Origin: Bacteroidales bacterium
Lineage (GTDB): Bacteria > Bacteroidota > Bacteroidia > Bacteroidales > Tenuifilaceae
Assembly (NCBI GenBank): GCA_013141385.1
Contig: JABFRB010000041.1
Coordinates: forward strand, 24,531 to 88,530
DNA: 64,000 nucleotides
Direction: 5' to 3'
The notes under the pieces: generated by a model
Database searches by the model: none
What the model saw: only the letters and a program-made list of their open reading frames with translations
Told to the model about the DNA's origin: nothing
Program-made: the position numbers and the translations under genes
Shown: positions 27,215 through 36,266 of the stretch, one piece after another
Numbering within the stretch: the first letter of the stretch is position 1
How the letters are laid out: each line of letters opens with the position of its first letter

Positions 27215-28978
27215 TTATTTTTTTATATCGTTCCATCTTTCAAGAATTCTTAGAATTACATGTAAATTATCAACACATGCAAATATCATTTGATATCCTT
27301 GTATCACATTAGGCAAATTTCTGTCTATTTTAATCAAATCAAACGAATTTTCAATGTCCCTACTTGGCAAATGAGCATCTCCATGTCTTAATTCATAAAC
27401 TCCAACAAATGGGCTTAGAATTTCTCTTGCAGTTTCTAGTGGTATTTTTAATGCTAAAAAGTTTTCAATAGATTTCAAAGAACCCCATTTTGTATTTTTC
27501 GGAGGTGTTGCAATCTTTTGAATAGATTCTGTGTCCATATCATCCACTATTATTCTTGCAATATCTTTAGCAAGAGAAAACAATCCTTTCTCATCAACAG
27601 CCCTAAACCTATTAATTGAAAGAATTATATCACTAATTGAGTTATGTCCTCTAAAAAAATGAATATTTAACTGTTTTTTTGCTTCTTCATTTATTTCTTT
27701 AATTACTCTTTCTATAAACGCTTCTGGAGCAAGTGTTGATGCGGGTTCAACTTTAACTTGGGAGGCGTGTAATTCTTTGGAAATACCTCCTTCAGGAGAG
27801 ATGTTAAATCCTGCCCAAATTTGTTGTTGCCACATAGGCAAATTTCCAATATCTTTTGCATAGATCGTAATTAATCCTAAATCATTCATTCCAAAATGAA
27901 TACCTCCGTCAGGAGCACATGACACACACCCAGTGTCTCTTGTATACCACTTTAAAAAACTTCCACGTTTTGATAGCAAAGTCGAAATTAACTCTGGTTT
28001 AAACCAAAGCCATTTCCCTCCTTTTGTTAAACTACTCCCGCTTTCCTTATTTCCTTCTGCATCAACAATGTAAAAAATATCAATCGGTTGTTCATCACCT
28101 AATACTATTGGGCTTATTTTAGCTGGATTAATCCAATCGTATTTCCAAAGTTCTGCCATAATTCGATACAACTTTTTTCCTTCAAAACTTTTTTCATAGA
28201 ACCCTGCCTTTACATTAGCATCTGTCGGAAAAGATGTCATATCAGGAACATCTTCATTTTCATCAATGTCAATTCTGCCTACATGAGAAACTGCTATTTT
28301 TTCACCAAAAGGAAATCCCCCCTCGTGTATTTCTAAAACTCTACATTCCCAGATATTTTTCCCTTCTTCCACTCTTTTTGATTCCTCTTTCCATGAAAGA
28401 ATCGATGTGTCATTATATATTTTATCTCTACTAAAGTAAGAGGTCACATATAAACCACATTCTCTTGAACACAAATAATCTTTTAGAAATTGATTCCTAA
28501 TCTCTAATAATTTAGGATTACCTTCATCGTCTCGCTCAAGTTTAGCAACCTCAACGTAACCTTCTTTTGGACAAAGCCAAATATCACCTTCTCTTTTTAA
28601 ACCTAAACTAATAACTAAATCTTGATGTAAATGCCATTCATTTGATTCAAAATTATTATCAAAACTTTGATTTAAGACCAAATGTATTCCTTGAAAATCT
28701 GCCCCATTATAAATATCAGCCTGATTATATACATTATCAAGAAAAGAACACCCGTGCGTAGGACGAATTCCTATATCAGTCCAACTTAATTTTTCTGCAA
28801 AAGATTCTTTATCAACAAAAACCATGATTGAGCCATAGCCTATGAATTCTTCACAGTAATCAACCTTTCCAAAAGATACAGAGTTTCGAATTTCTTTTTC
28901 TGCTCTAAGAGGGATCCAAACAGAATTATCCAGTTTTCGTTTCCTTAAATCTTGCATTTCAAACCACGATTGACTCAT
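27215..28978 (-). CDS. Hypothetical protein with C-terminal HEPN-like RxxxxH motif
   Basis: A 587-aa soluble protein that I do not recognise. The N-terminal 400 residues are mixed alpha/beta with several Trp- and Cys-containing segments (CSRECGLYV, DTGCVSCAPDGG). The C-terminal 160 residues are helical and include ELRHGDAH, an R531-x4-H536 arrangement seen in HEPN nuclease-like domains. With the Wadjet-like operon nearby and repeats on both sides, a defence role is possible but unproven. Two palindromic repeats lie 130-180 bp upstream. Confidence 0.5.
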   Translation of the reverse strand: MSQSWFEMQDLRKRKLDNSVWIPLRAEKEIRNSVSFGKVDYCEEFIGYGSIMVFVDKESFAEKLSWTDIGIRPTHGCSFLDNVYNQADIYNGADFQGIHLVLNQSFDNNFESNEWHLHQDLVISLGLKREGDIWLCPKEGYVEVAKLERDDEGNPKLLEIRNQFLKDYLCSRECGLYVTSYFSRDKIYNDTSILSWKEESKRVEEGKNIWECRVLEIHEGGFPFGEKIAVSHVGRIDIDENEDVPDMTSFPTDANVKAGFYEKSFEGKKLYRIMAELWKYDWINPAKISPIVLGDEQPIDIFYIVDAEGNKESGSSLTKGGKWLWFKPELISTLLSKRGSFLKWYTRDTGCVSCAPDGGIHFGMNDLGLITIYAKDIGNLPMWQQQIWAGFNISPEGGISKELHASQVKVEPASTLAPEAFIERVIKEINEEAKKQLNIHFFRGHNSISDIILSINRFRAVDEKGLFSLAKDIARIIVDDMDTESIQKIATPPKNTKWGSLKSIENFLALKIPLETAREILSPFVGVYELRHGDAHLPSRDIENSFDLIKIDRNLPNVIQGYQMIFACVDNLHVILRILERWNDIKK

Positions 28979-29108
28979 ATTCTTAATTATTTAAAAACGA
29001 TGGTTTTGTTTTTGTTAATATAACACCCAACACTATTATAAACCATTTACGCATATTATTGCTCTTGCTAATTTTGCAATAATGTTTTTATTTACAAGTA
29101 TATAAATT

Positions 29109-29155
29109 GTTTTTCTATTAAAAAACGAAATTATGTTTTTCTACTGAAAAACGAA
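29109..29155. promoter_or_regulatory. Two palindromic operator-like repeats
   Basis: GTTTTTCTAYTRAAAAACG occurs at 29109 and again at 29135, each copy followed by AA. Each copy is itself a TTTTTC...GAAAAA-type dyad, and the copies are 26 bp apart, centre to centre. They lie upstream of the 587-aa gene (start 28978). They look like tandem repressor or activator sites; no cognate regulator is identified. Confidence 0.45.
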
Positions 29156-29177
29156 TTTGAGTTTATGCTGTCACAAG

Positions 29178-29225
29178 TTGAACTGCACCCCAAATATTGT
29201 GTTCAACATTTGGGGTGCAGTTCAA
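29178..29225. repeat. Perfect 18-bp inverted repeat, IS-end-like miniature element
   Basis: TTGAACTGCACCCCAAAT (29178-29195) and its exact complement (29208-29225) flank 12 bp. The arm plus GTGTTCAAC resembles terminal repeats of IS3-type elements. A diverged relative is at 35686-35730. No transposase is nearby, so it is a miniature or relic of two joined ends. Confidence 0.6.
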
Positions 29226-29944
29226 AAGAAAGTGTTTCAGACTTTTGAGATATCCTCTTTTTAAAATCATCCCACCTAAACCAATACACACAAAACCAGT
29301 TATATACTACCCATTTTGGCTAAAAACATTTAGCGCAATAATTTGCATTCGTTTATTATCAACCTAATTAAAATACATTAACACAAAGCCAGATTTGCTA
29401 CTAATGATTTTCACTCTTTGGGTTATAGGCGCATTACCCCCCCTATTTGCAATAACTCATTTGTTTTAAGGATTCCGAATCCTTTTACCGTGTATCCTAA
29501 GCTTGGGCAGGAATTGGTTCATCGTTTGAGCCTGCTTTATTACTCCTTCTTTTCTGAAAATGATTCTCTCATGCTGGGCTTTACGATTCCTTAATTAGTG
29601 GCACTTTGGATGCTATTATTTGGAAAACATTACTGATGAAACCCACTGGGATTTCATAGAGGCTAGCTAGTTTTGCTTTTGTAATGGCGGTGGGGGCTAG
29701 TTTGGTGTGGGCTGAAAAGAAAGAGTCAACACTTTAATAGAAACAACTGATCATAATATTATGGTCAGGTGTTACTCCTTATCTACAGTTTACCTTTTCA
29801 TCTCACCTCCCATCATGCCAAAATGAATGTTAAAGTATGGGGTTATCATAATATAAGCGAGTTTGGCGTTATTTTGCAATAAATAACTTAATTTGCTTGA
29901 ATTTTGAAACTGAAATAAGAATTAATAACATAAAAAGTTAAATT

Positions 29945-30499
29945 ATGAAAATTATTATCAAGACTTTATTGTTAGTATTTGCGACAAATGTAGCATTAGG
30001 ACAAACTATTAGAATTAAGGAACCTGAATTTGCTAACAATGGAATATATGTCAATGACACAATTGGGGACGGAATTCCTCTAGAAAAACAGAAATATACA
30101 ATATCTATAAAATCAAATGCGGCATCATATGTTCCATTTGCAAACTTAGCCGCTGGAAAAACAAAAACGAAACTTGTATTTCAAGGAAAAGAATCTACTA
30201 CTAAAATCTCATGTAAAGAAAAGATTCATTTTATAATCAAAATGACAGATAACTCAAATGACCCAACATCTTTAATAGAGGTGTTTAAATTAACTCAAGA
30301 AAAAAATTTGAGGACTTCTGTTATGGCTGAGGCGAAAGTAATTGGCGGCGCAGAAACGAAGAATTTAGACACATTTACATATTCTGCAAAGAAATATGGA
30401 CAAAGTTCCTATTTGATAGAACTGAATAATTTACCTGTAGGACAATATGGAATTCACGTGAGTACGTCAGTTGAATATCTTTTATTTGAAATAAATTAA
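29945..30499 (+). CDS. Hypothetical secreted protein
   Basis: A 184-aa protein with a signal peptide (MKIIIKTLLLVFATNVALGQ). The mature part alternates beta-type residues and suggests a small beta-sandwich (for example FKLTQEKNLRTSVMAEAKVIGG). No catalytic motif and no family recognised. Monocistronic on the plus strand. The stop is followed by GCACAACACA, similar to sequences after other island genes. Confidence 0.5.
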   Translation: MKIIIKTLLLVFATNVALGQTIRIKEPEFANNGIYVNDTIGDGIPLEKQKYTISIKSNAASYVPFANLAAGKTKTKLVFQGKESTTKISCKEKIHFIIKMTDNSNDPTSLIEVFKLTQEKNLRTSVMAEAKVIGGAETKNLDTFTYSAKKYGQSSYLIELNNLPVGQYGIHVSTSVEYLLFEIN

Positions 30500-30706
30500 A
30501 AACTACGCACAACACATTATAAATCCCCCGTTCGCTGGAGATTGTAAAACTAAAATAAAAATGAATGGATTGAGATGACGGCTTCCGATAAATAGCCTCG
30601 GAAAAAGTTGTGCCTCCATCTTTCTATTCTTCAAAATTTAATCAAACAGAAAAAATCTACTTTCGTAGGATTTCGTAATGGGCAATGCTAAAAGAAGAAG
30701 TTACAA

Positions 30707-31273
30707 ATGGGCAGACCAGAGAATTATTTAAAATATCATGATTCATATGAAAATGAATTCAGTGAATCTTGGCTGAATAAATTAAGTATGTTTTTTCTTA
30801 TCGAAAAGCAAGTTTCTGGAATACATTTAACAGGAAAGAAAATGAGAATTGATGCTATAATAACTCCGAAAGACAAGAGTGACTGGAAAAATAAAGACAT
30901 TGCATTTGGAATAGAATTTAAATCACCGACAAAATTAGATCGACTACACAGTCAAACTAATTTCATGAGACAATGTGTCGATTACAGTTACACAGATTTT
31001 AAAAATTTCGGTTATATCCCAATATTATCATGTCCTCGGTTTGATTTAGACAAGACTTATTCAGACAATAAATCTCTTACAGCATTCAGACATTTCTTAA
31101 ATTCTTTTCAAGTGGGAGAATTAGATTATACTTATCGTGGATTAAGCATAATCTTTGCAGAACATCATTTTATTTGGGAAGATGGAATAGTTAATGAGGG
31201 AAAACATTGGTCTTTAAAAAAGAACTTTGGAAGCAAAAAATATAGAATCTGCCCCTCGCTCATCGTAGATTAG
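30707..31273 (+). CDS. Small PD-(D/E)xK nuclease-like protein
   Basis: A 188-aa protein. MRIDAI (Asp49) and, after a spacer, FGIEFKS (Glu70-x-Lys72) give the D...ExK pattern of PD-(D/E)xK nucleases, with predicted beta strands around both. Downstream helices carry conserved-looking Gln and Tyr residues (NFMRQCVDYSYTD). A restriction-like or DNA-repair-like nuclease is plausible; no methylase accompanies it. The ATG at 30707 is preceded by an A/G-rich stretch. Confidence 0.5.
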   Translation: MGRPENYLKYHDSYENEFSESWLNKLSMFFLIEKQVSGIHLTGKKMRIDAIITPKDKSDWKNKDIAFGIEFKSPTKLDRLHSQTNFMRQCVDYSYTDFKNFGYIPILSCPRFDLDKTYSDNKSLTAFRHFLNSFQVGELDYTYRGLSIIFAEHHFIWEDGIVNEGKHWSLKKNFGSKKYRICPSLIVD

Positions 31274-31639
31274 CGAAGCGTATCTTCGTCCTTACTAAAT
31301 AGCGGTTGACCAGACCGCACTACTTCAAAACAACAAAAAACCCTGCCTTCGCAGGGTTCGTTCATTAAATCCTTTAACCTTCCCACAGGTTACTTTCTAT
31401 ATTGCTACCCTAACAATCCCATGCACCTTGTAACTTTTCCCCAAGTTTTTACTTCCCTGACCTTTCAAAACATCTTTTTCCTACACATAAATAATATTTT
31501 AGCAAATGAATCTTTTAAAACACTAAATACGTATTTAATGCTACTTATATTAACAAAATAAATTAGCTTGCTTGTTGTTTTAATGTTTTTTATTAATATT
31601 GTAATCATTAATATACACTGTATATAATAAATACTATCT
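31274..31639. other. Intergenic region with one hairpin
   Basis: 366 bp with no coding frame of note. Contains the hairpin at 31339-31358 and the AT-rich promoter region of the gene at 31640. Confidence 0.4.
31339..31358 (-). terminator. Hairpin AACCCTGC-CTTC-GCAGGGTT
   Basis: Eight-pair stem with the poly-A side on the plus strand, so the U-run appears only in minus-strand RNA (GCAGGGTTTTTTG). No minus-strand gene reads into it now, so it may be a relic. Confidence 0.5.
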
Positions 31640-32536
31640 ATGAGTTTAGAGATTAACAGGGATATGATTAAAGCCTTTATACTAAATGAGCTTTCAGAAG
31701 AAAAAATGTCTTTAGTTGCGGATGCACTAATCAAGGATGAGCGTTTAGCAAAAATCCATAAGGAAGAAAAATTTAAAATCGATACGAAGCGTTACTATGA
31801 TAATGAGATGAACCCAACCCAGCGATTTGAGTACGAGAGCATGTTAATAAAAAATATGGAGATTTTCAGTAAGGTTGACCAGCCTAAGGAAACAAGTAGC
31901 TCTTCGGAGGAACTTCTTCTAAAAAAGCAGCTGGAGGAAGCTTTTAAAAACTACGAAGCATCTCAGGAACAACCCAGCACCAACACCCCTAGCATCACCA
32001 TAATAAAGAAAACTTCTATAAGTGATCGATTTAAATACTGGTTAGCCGCTGCTTCGATCTTTGTGCTACTTATTGTGGGTGGAAGTATAGGCTACAATAT
32101 TCAACCTAGCGATTCGTTGGAGAACAGGCTATATGCAGATTACTATAATCCGCTTGGTGAAGAGGATTTATATTTAATAAATAACAGTTCCTTGGTTGTT
32201 GCCAAACAGAAGTATATGTCAGGCGATTATGGAAATGCGCTATTGCTATTAAAGGGATTACCCGCATCAGTAACCATCGAAGTTGAAAGGGATCTATACA
32301 TTGGACTCACCCTGATGCAGATTGGCGAATATAAGGAAGCAATAAATTATTTCGAAGGAATTCTGGCGAACCGAAGCGAACTTAATTTTATCCCACAGGC
32401 TAGATGGTATCTAGGGCTTTGCTATTTAAAATTTGGAGATAGAGCGAAGGCAATTGATACCTTTCAAATCATTGTGAATAAGAATAACTGTAACTATAAA
32501 AAAGCTAAGCAGATTCTAAAGAAACTTCGCGAGTAA
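31640..32536 (+). CDS. Single-pass membrane protein with TPR-like C-terminus
   Basis: A 298-aa protein. Residues 1-95 are cytoplasmic, helical and charged. One membrane segment (YWLAAASIFVLLIVGGSIGY, about 134-153) is followed by a periplasmic TPR-like region (YMSGDYGNALLLLKGL, YKEAINYFEGIL, DRAKAIDTFQII). The layout resembles the anti-sigma-like or scaffold partners seen next to TPR/CHAT proteins in Bacteroidota. It converges with the CHAT gene, 51 bp between stops. Confidence 0.6.
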   Translation: MSLEINRDMIKAFILNELSEEKMSLVADALIKDERLAKIHKEEKFKIDTKRYYDNEMNPTQRFEYESMLIKNMEIFSKVDQPKETSSSSEELLLKKQLEEAFKNYEASQEQPSTNTPSITIIKKTSISDRFKYWLAAASIFVLLIVGGSIGYNIQPSDSLENRLYADYYNPLGEEDLYLINNSSLVVAKQKYMSGDYGNALLLLKGLPASVTIEVERDLYIGLTLMQIGEYKEAINYFEGILANRSELNFIPQARWYLGLCYLKFGDRAKAIDTFQIIVNKNNCNYKKAKQILKKLRE

Positions 32537-32547
32537 CCCAACTAGGC

Positions 32548-32572
32548 CTTTCAGCGTCGCAAGATCTGAAAG
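32548..32572. terminator. Weak bidirectional hairpin between convergent genes
   Basis: CTTTCAG (32548-32554) pairs with CTGAAAG (32566-32572) across an 11-bp loop. No T-run follows directly, so termination may depend on Rho. Confidence 0.35.
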
Positions 32573-32587
32573 AGTCTGAACGGTTGT

Positions 32588-35368
32588 CTATTGTTTTTTT
32601 GCTTTATACAACAAGTTTCTTATCGCCTTCCGTTTCCAGAAAACAAAAAGTAACGCTAGAATTATGGTGCCGGCAAGGCCTATCTTTTTTAGATACCAGT
32701 AATGGTATAGCCCATTCTGGTTGCCATTAATCACAATGCCCGCCCAGTACCGTGGGTGTGCAAAAATTGGTTCTGCCTTTTCAAGATTCTCCAGTTTGGC
32801 AAGTTGTAAGGCTTCATCCTTGCGCATCCCCTTACGCAGGTTTTTATAGAAGCTATTTAGTATGTTGTTTGTCGACCTATCGGATGCCGCCCAAAGCGAC
32901 ATTACTACCGATTCGCTACCTGCGTACATAAAGCTTCGGCTTATGCTTAGCACCCCTTCCCCCTTCGACATCCTCCCCGAACCCGAATAGCACGATCCAA
33001 GCACAACCATCTCCGCATTCAGCTGCATATTATACACCTCCCATGCATGTAAGTACTCATCCTCGGAAGAATTAGCGGGGGCAGCCAGTATAAGCTTCGA
33101 GTTGGCAGGGTTAAGGGTGTCCTCGAACCCATGCGCATAGAAATGGATGATCCCGTAGCTATTGCCATACCTCCTGAAGTTCTCTTCCGTAGCACTACCC
33201 CCTGTTAGCGATTTCCCAAAGGTTAGCATGGCTAGTCTTTTTACATTCTTCAGTCCCATGGGAATATCCCGTAGCTTATCCTTCGAGTTCTTATAATCTG
33301 GGGCTATTCCAAGAAAATTGGGCGAGCCGCTATGAACGCTATTTAATGAATTGCTATACAGCGTGGCTGAATATGCATAGCCAATGGGATGCTTCTTTAA
33401 AAGAAACGACTCTTTTGCGTAATCGCCATCATCACCCTCCATGTACGGTCTATCTATAAGTACCTCAAAGGCAATACGATTTAGATCACCATCTGGGATA
33501 ATAAGCAGATTTTTGTCTTTTAGCAATGTCTCTACTGGGGCAATAAGTTTCTGGTAAAGAATATAGGCAGCATCCCTGTACTTGAAATAGCCCGTTGAGT
33601 GCAGGCTGTACAAAGCGTAAATAAAAAAGTCTAGTTTTGAACGGAAAATGCTATCGGTTTCCTGCCTCAAAAGTAAAAATGTGTCCCTAGTAATAATAAA
33701 GGTGTACAGCTCATTATCTCTCAAAACGTATTCCAGTAGAGCCTCCTTTTTATCCATAGCCCTTTGCAGCTGCGGTATACTTACAACCTGATTGCTGTAT
33801 TTTTGCTTGTAGTATTCAGGGTAGCTGCTCTCAAGCCGTTGCATTAAACCCTCAAGATTCTGTGACAGGCTGAACTGCTGCTCTTCCCAACTATCTATCT
33901 TTAATTTGTTGGGGCGTTCCTGCTTGCTTTCCTCCTCAACCTGCATTCTAAGGCTGGCAATCTGCTGTTTTATCCTTCGCTCGTTTTCGCTGATACTATC
34001 GGGAACACCTGCCATATCTTTTGCCATCTCTTCGTTTTTCAGCTCCCTTAGTACGGCATACTTGCTGTACTCGGCATACCTAAATGCAATACCTGCGTAC
34101 TTAGAATCACCTGTAATCTTGTACAACGAGCTGGCAATACTTACCCCTAGCAGGTATGTTTCATGCTCCTTTGCTGCTAGTTGCAACTTAGAACCCTCGT
34201 ATAGGTAGCCAGTTCGCAACCGCTCGGTAAAGCTAGTAGCCAGCTCAAGCGTGGCAAGGGCAGCCTTAAGGTTCTGTGCTTTGTTTTCTTGCTCCGCTAA
34301 TCGTTCTAGGGCTTGCGCCTTTAGTTTCAGTATATCCAATAAATCCATATCGGGTAGCTCATCAGCATTTGGATTAGCATATACTGAACAATCATTAAAA
34401 TTATTTATCTTGGATATTAAAGATTTTTGGTAGTACTCTAGTGCTTGCTTATATTTACCATTACGGTAAAATAGCAGTCCGTTATTTTTCAAACAAAAAG
34501 AGGTATAGAGATGTTTGTTTCCTAGCGCATTAATTATAATTCTATATGCCCTTTGGTAAAGTTGCTCACTCTTTGAAAATTCTCCTATTTCAGAATAAAA
34601 AAGGGCATAGTTCATGTATGACATTGCAGTCATGTAGTGGTTTTCGCTAAACTCTCTAGTATTACATTCAATTGCCTTTTTAAAACAGTAATCGGCTCTA
34701 TTCAAACTATCCAACTTTTGATAGGTCAGTCCGCAATTATAATAGGTTTCACCGACACCTCCTAGTTTATTTTTTTCTGCAAGCTGGATGCTTTTTAGAT
34801 AGCTCACCCTAGCAAGGTTATAATCTCCTAATTTACGATATGCATACCCAAGATTATGATAGTTATCAGCCATATAGCGGTATTTTTTCACATCATCACT
34901 TTTTTCAAGTACTGATAGGGTGTTCTCGAAATAAGAGATAGCTTTTGCATAATCGCCTCTTAAAGAATAAATATTGGCAAGGTTATCGTTGATTAGTGAT
35001 ATGTAATAGCTTTCAGAGGTTTTTTCTATTGCTTTTTTATAGAAATCAATTGCCTTATTTAGATCGCCTTGCTTTTTATAAATCAATCCCAACCTATTAT
35101 ATACCTTAAAATATTCAGGATTAGAATCGCCATTCATTTTGCTTTTGAGCAGAAGAATCTCATTCAAATCTCTTAGAGCGTTGAAATAATCTCCAATGGC
35201 GTAATAATTCTTACTGTTTTCGTAAAGCGTATTTAACCTATCGTTATCGGAGGTTTTTGGGATACAGGCTTTTGATTGACTAATAGAAATTAATAGTATT
35301 GACAAAACAAGGAATTTGAATACCAGTAAATTGCCTTTCGATTTAAAAGAATTCATTATTATTGCCAT
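32588..35368 (-). CDS. TPR-CHAT (caspase-like) protein
   Basis: About 926 aa. A signal-like segment (LLVFKFLVLSILLISISQSKAC) precedes a run of TPR repeats (about 40-370) and a helical linker. A C-terminal CHAT domain follows, with IIHFYAHGFED (His about 181 residues from the C-terminus) and VVLGSCYSG (Cys about 134 from the end), the expected His/Cys dyad. A last membrane segment (GLAGTIILALLFVFW) follows. The ATG at 35368 is chosen; an in-frame TTG lies at 35389. Probably a membrane-tethered caspase-like protease; substrate unknown. Confidence 0.8.
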   Translation of the reverse strand: MAIIMNSFKSKGNLLVFKFLVLSILLISISQSKACIPKTSDNDRLNTLYENSKNYYAIGDYFNALRDLNEILLLKSKMNGDSNPEYFKVYNRLGLIYKKQGDLNKAIDFYKKAIEKTSESYYISLINDNLANIYSLRGDYAKAISYFENTLSVLEKSDDVKKYRYMADNYHNLGYAYRKLGDYNLARVSYLKSIQLAEKNKLGGVGETYYNCGLTYQKLDSLNRADYCFKKAIECNTREFSENHYMTAMSYMNYALFYSEIGEFSKSEQLYQRAYRIIINALGNKHLYTSFCLKNNGLLFYRNGKYKQALEYYQKSLISKINNFNDCSVYANPNADELPDMDLLDILKLKAQALERLAEQENKAQNLKAALATLELATSFTERLRTGYLYEGSKLQLAAKEHETYLLGVSIASSLYKITGDSKYAGIAFRYAEYSKYAVLRELKNEEMAKDMAGVPDSISENERRIKQQIASLRMQVEEESKQERPNKLKIDSWEEQQFSLSQNLEGLMQRLESSYPEYYKQKYSNQVVSIPQLQRAMDKKEALLEYVLRDNELYTFIITRDTFLLLRQETDSIFRSKLDFFIYALYSLHSTGYFKYRDAAYILYQKLIAPVETLLKDKNLLIIPDGDLNRIAFEVLIDRPYMEGDDGDYAKESFLLKKHPIGYAYSATLYSNSLNSVHSGSPNFLGIAPDYKNSKDKLRDIPMGLKNVKRLAMLTFGKSLTGGSATEENFRRYGNSYGIIHFYAHGFEDTLNPANSKLILAAPANSSEDEYLHAWEVYNMQLNAEMVVLGSCYSGSGRMSKGEGVLSISRSFMYAGSESVVMSLWAASDRSTNNILNSFYKNLRKGMRKDEALQLAKLENLEKAEPIFAHPRYWAGIVINGNQNGLYHYWYLKKIGLAGTIILALLFVFWKRKAIRNLLYKAKKQ

Positions 35369-35425
35369 ATTGTTCCTATGTTGGAGCAAAAATAAACCGA
35401 ATAGTCTAATTTAAAACCTAAAGTC

Positions 35426-35545
35426 ATGAAAACATTAAAAAAAATGAAACAAAAAAAATCAGTAAAAGGATTCAAAGCCATTAAGGTAAAAGAATTAATG
35501 CAAATCAGGGGAGGGGATGAAACTCAAAAAGATCATGATTTTTAA
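35426..35545 (+). CDS. 39-aa GG-type peptide, candidate RiPP precursor
   Basis: ATG at 35426 encodes a Lys-rich leader (12 Lys in 39 residues) ending in KELMQIRGG, followed by the 9-residue tail DETQKDHDF. The double Gly after a helical leader is typical of Bacteroidota peptide precursors. It lies just upstream of, and divergent from, the CHAT gene and 530 bp before the 62-aa precursor. A short, degenerate second copy follows at 35589. Confidence 0.55.
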   Translation: MKTLKKMKQKKSVKGFKAIKVKELMQIRGGDETQKDHDF

Positions 35546-35588
35546 CTAAGTAAAAATAAACTAAATGTTTAACTAAAAACTTTTGATT

Positions 35589-35621
35589 ATGAAAACGCTA
35601 AGAAAAGGTAAAAAGCCGTAA
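35589..35621 (+). pseudogene. Truncated copy of the 39-aa peptide
   Basis: ATG at 35589 encodes MKTLRKGKKP then TAA, resembling the first residues (MKTLKKMKQKK) of the peptide at 35426. Looks like a duplicated precursor broken by an early stop. Confidence 0.4.
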
Positions 35622-35665
35622 AAAATATTAGTTCTAATGGTACAGAATTTTAAGTTGGATAGCTT

Positions 35666-35747
35666 AAAAAAAGCCCTACAAAAAAGAACTGCACCACTAA
35701 ATGTTATATTCAACTTTTAGGGTGCGGTTCAGAGTAGGGCTTTTTTT
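35666..35747 (+). terminator. Terminator carrying an inserted palindrome
   Basis: AAAAAAAGCCCTAC (35666-35679) pairs with GTAGGGCTTTTTTT (35734-35747). The loop is filled by the IS-end-like palindrome at 35686-35730, so the transcript can form one very long hairpin with a U-run. Confidence 0.65.
35686..35730. repeat. IS-end-like palindrome, diverged copy
   Basis: GAACTGCACC ... GGTGCGGTTC, with TATTCAAC in the centre, is related to the perfect palindrome at 29178-29225 (GAACTGCACCCC, GTGTTCAAC). It sits in the loop of a terminator. Confidence 0.55.
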
Positions 35748-36077
35748 AGCTTTTAGCTCTTGGTAAGTTGAATATTAAGTTCGCTTAGCAATGGTACACT
35801 GTTTATCCAAAATCTCCTGTTTTTCACATCATATTAACCCCAGTACCCTAGGCAAAGCCTAAAAGAATATATGGACGGCGGTACTACCAACCAATTCATT
35901 TCTGCTTTATTTACTTATAACCTTAGCCTAGCAGAGATATAAATAAGTTACATCGTGTGTTACAAAAAATCAAAAACCATTAACAATAATCAATTATATT
36001 TTGTAGTTTTGATATGAGATGCTGATTTATTAAGCGGCATTTCATAATTAATATGTTTAACTAATAAATTTTAAACA

Positions 36078-36266
36078 ATGGAAACAAAAAGAAATGATTC
36101 TTTAGTAGAATTTGAGTTACAAAGTTCTGAAATGGATAACGTTACAGGTGGAATTAATTGGGGAAGAAGTGGTGGAATAATAAATGGGGATCAATGGTGT
36201 GCAGGCGACTGGGGAGATATTGATACACAAAAGGCTATTCTGTTTTTGCAGTGTGAACCCATGTAG
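36078..36266 (+). CDS. Grasp-with-spasm type RiPP precursor (62 aa)
   Basis: A 25-residue leader (METKRNDSLVEFELQSSEMD, then NVTGG) ends in a GG cleavage motif. The 37-residue core starts INWGRSGG and contains exactly two Cys (QWCAGDW and FLQCEPM), several Asp and Glu, one Thr, one Lys and one Ser. It is the first gene before the ATP-grasp and SPASM maturases on the same strand, which makes it the expected substrate. Ester or amide crosslinks and a disulfide are possible but inferred. Confidence 0.7.
   Translation: METKRNDSLVEFELQSSEMDNVTGGINWGRSGGIINGDQWCAGDWGDIDTQKAILFLQCEPM

Larger units (their letters stand above)
28979..29944. other. 966-bp stretch without a recognisable gene
   Basis: Contains the operator-like repeats at 29109-29155 and the palindrome at 29178-29225. 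The remainder (29226-29944) shows no frame that looks like protein. AAGGATTCCGAATCCTT at 29468-29484 is a small palindrome. Probably eroded DNA between cargo modules. Confidence 0.4.

Noticed and set aside
27215..31273. Complete restriction-modification system
   Set aside because: Only a nuclease-like small protein is seen; no methyltransferase motif (such as DPPY or PCQ) occurs in the island.
31465..31734. Minus-strand 89-aa frame
   Set aside because: Low-complexity, overlaps the start of the TPR membrane-protein gene on the other strand, and has no family features.
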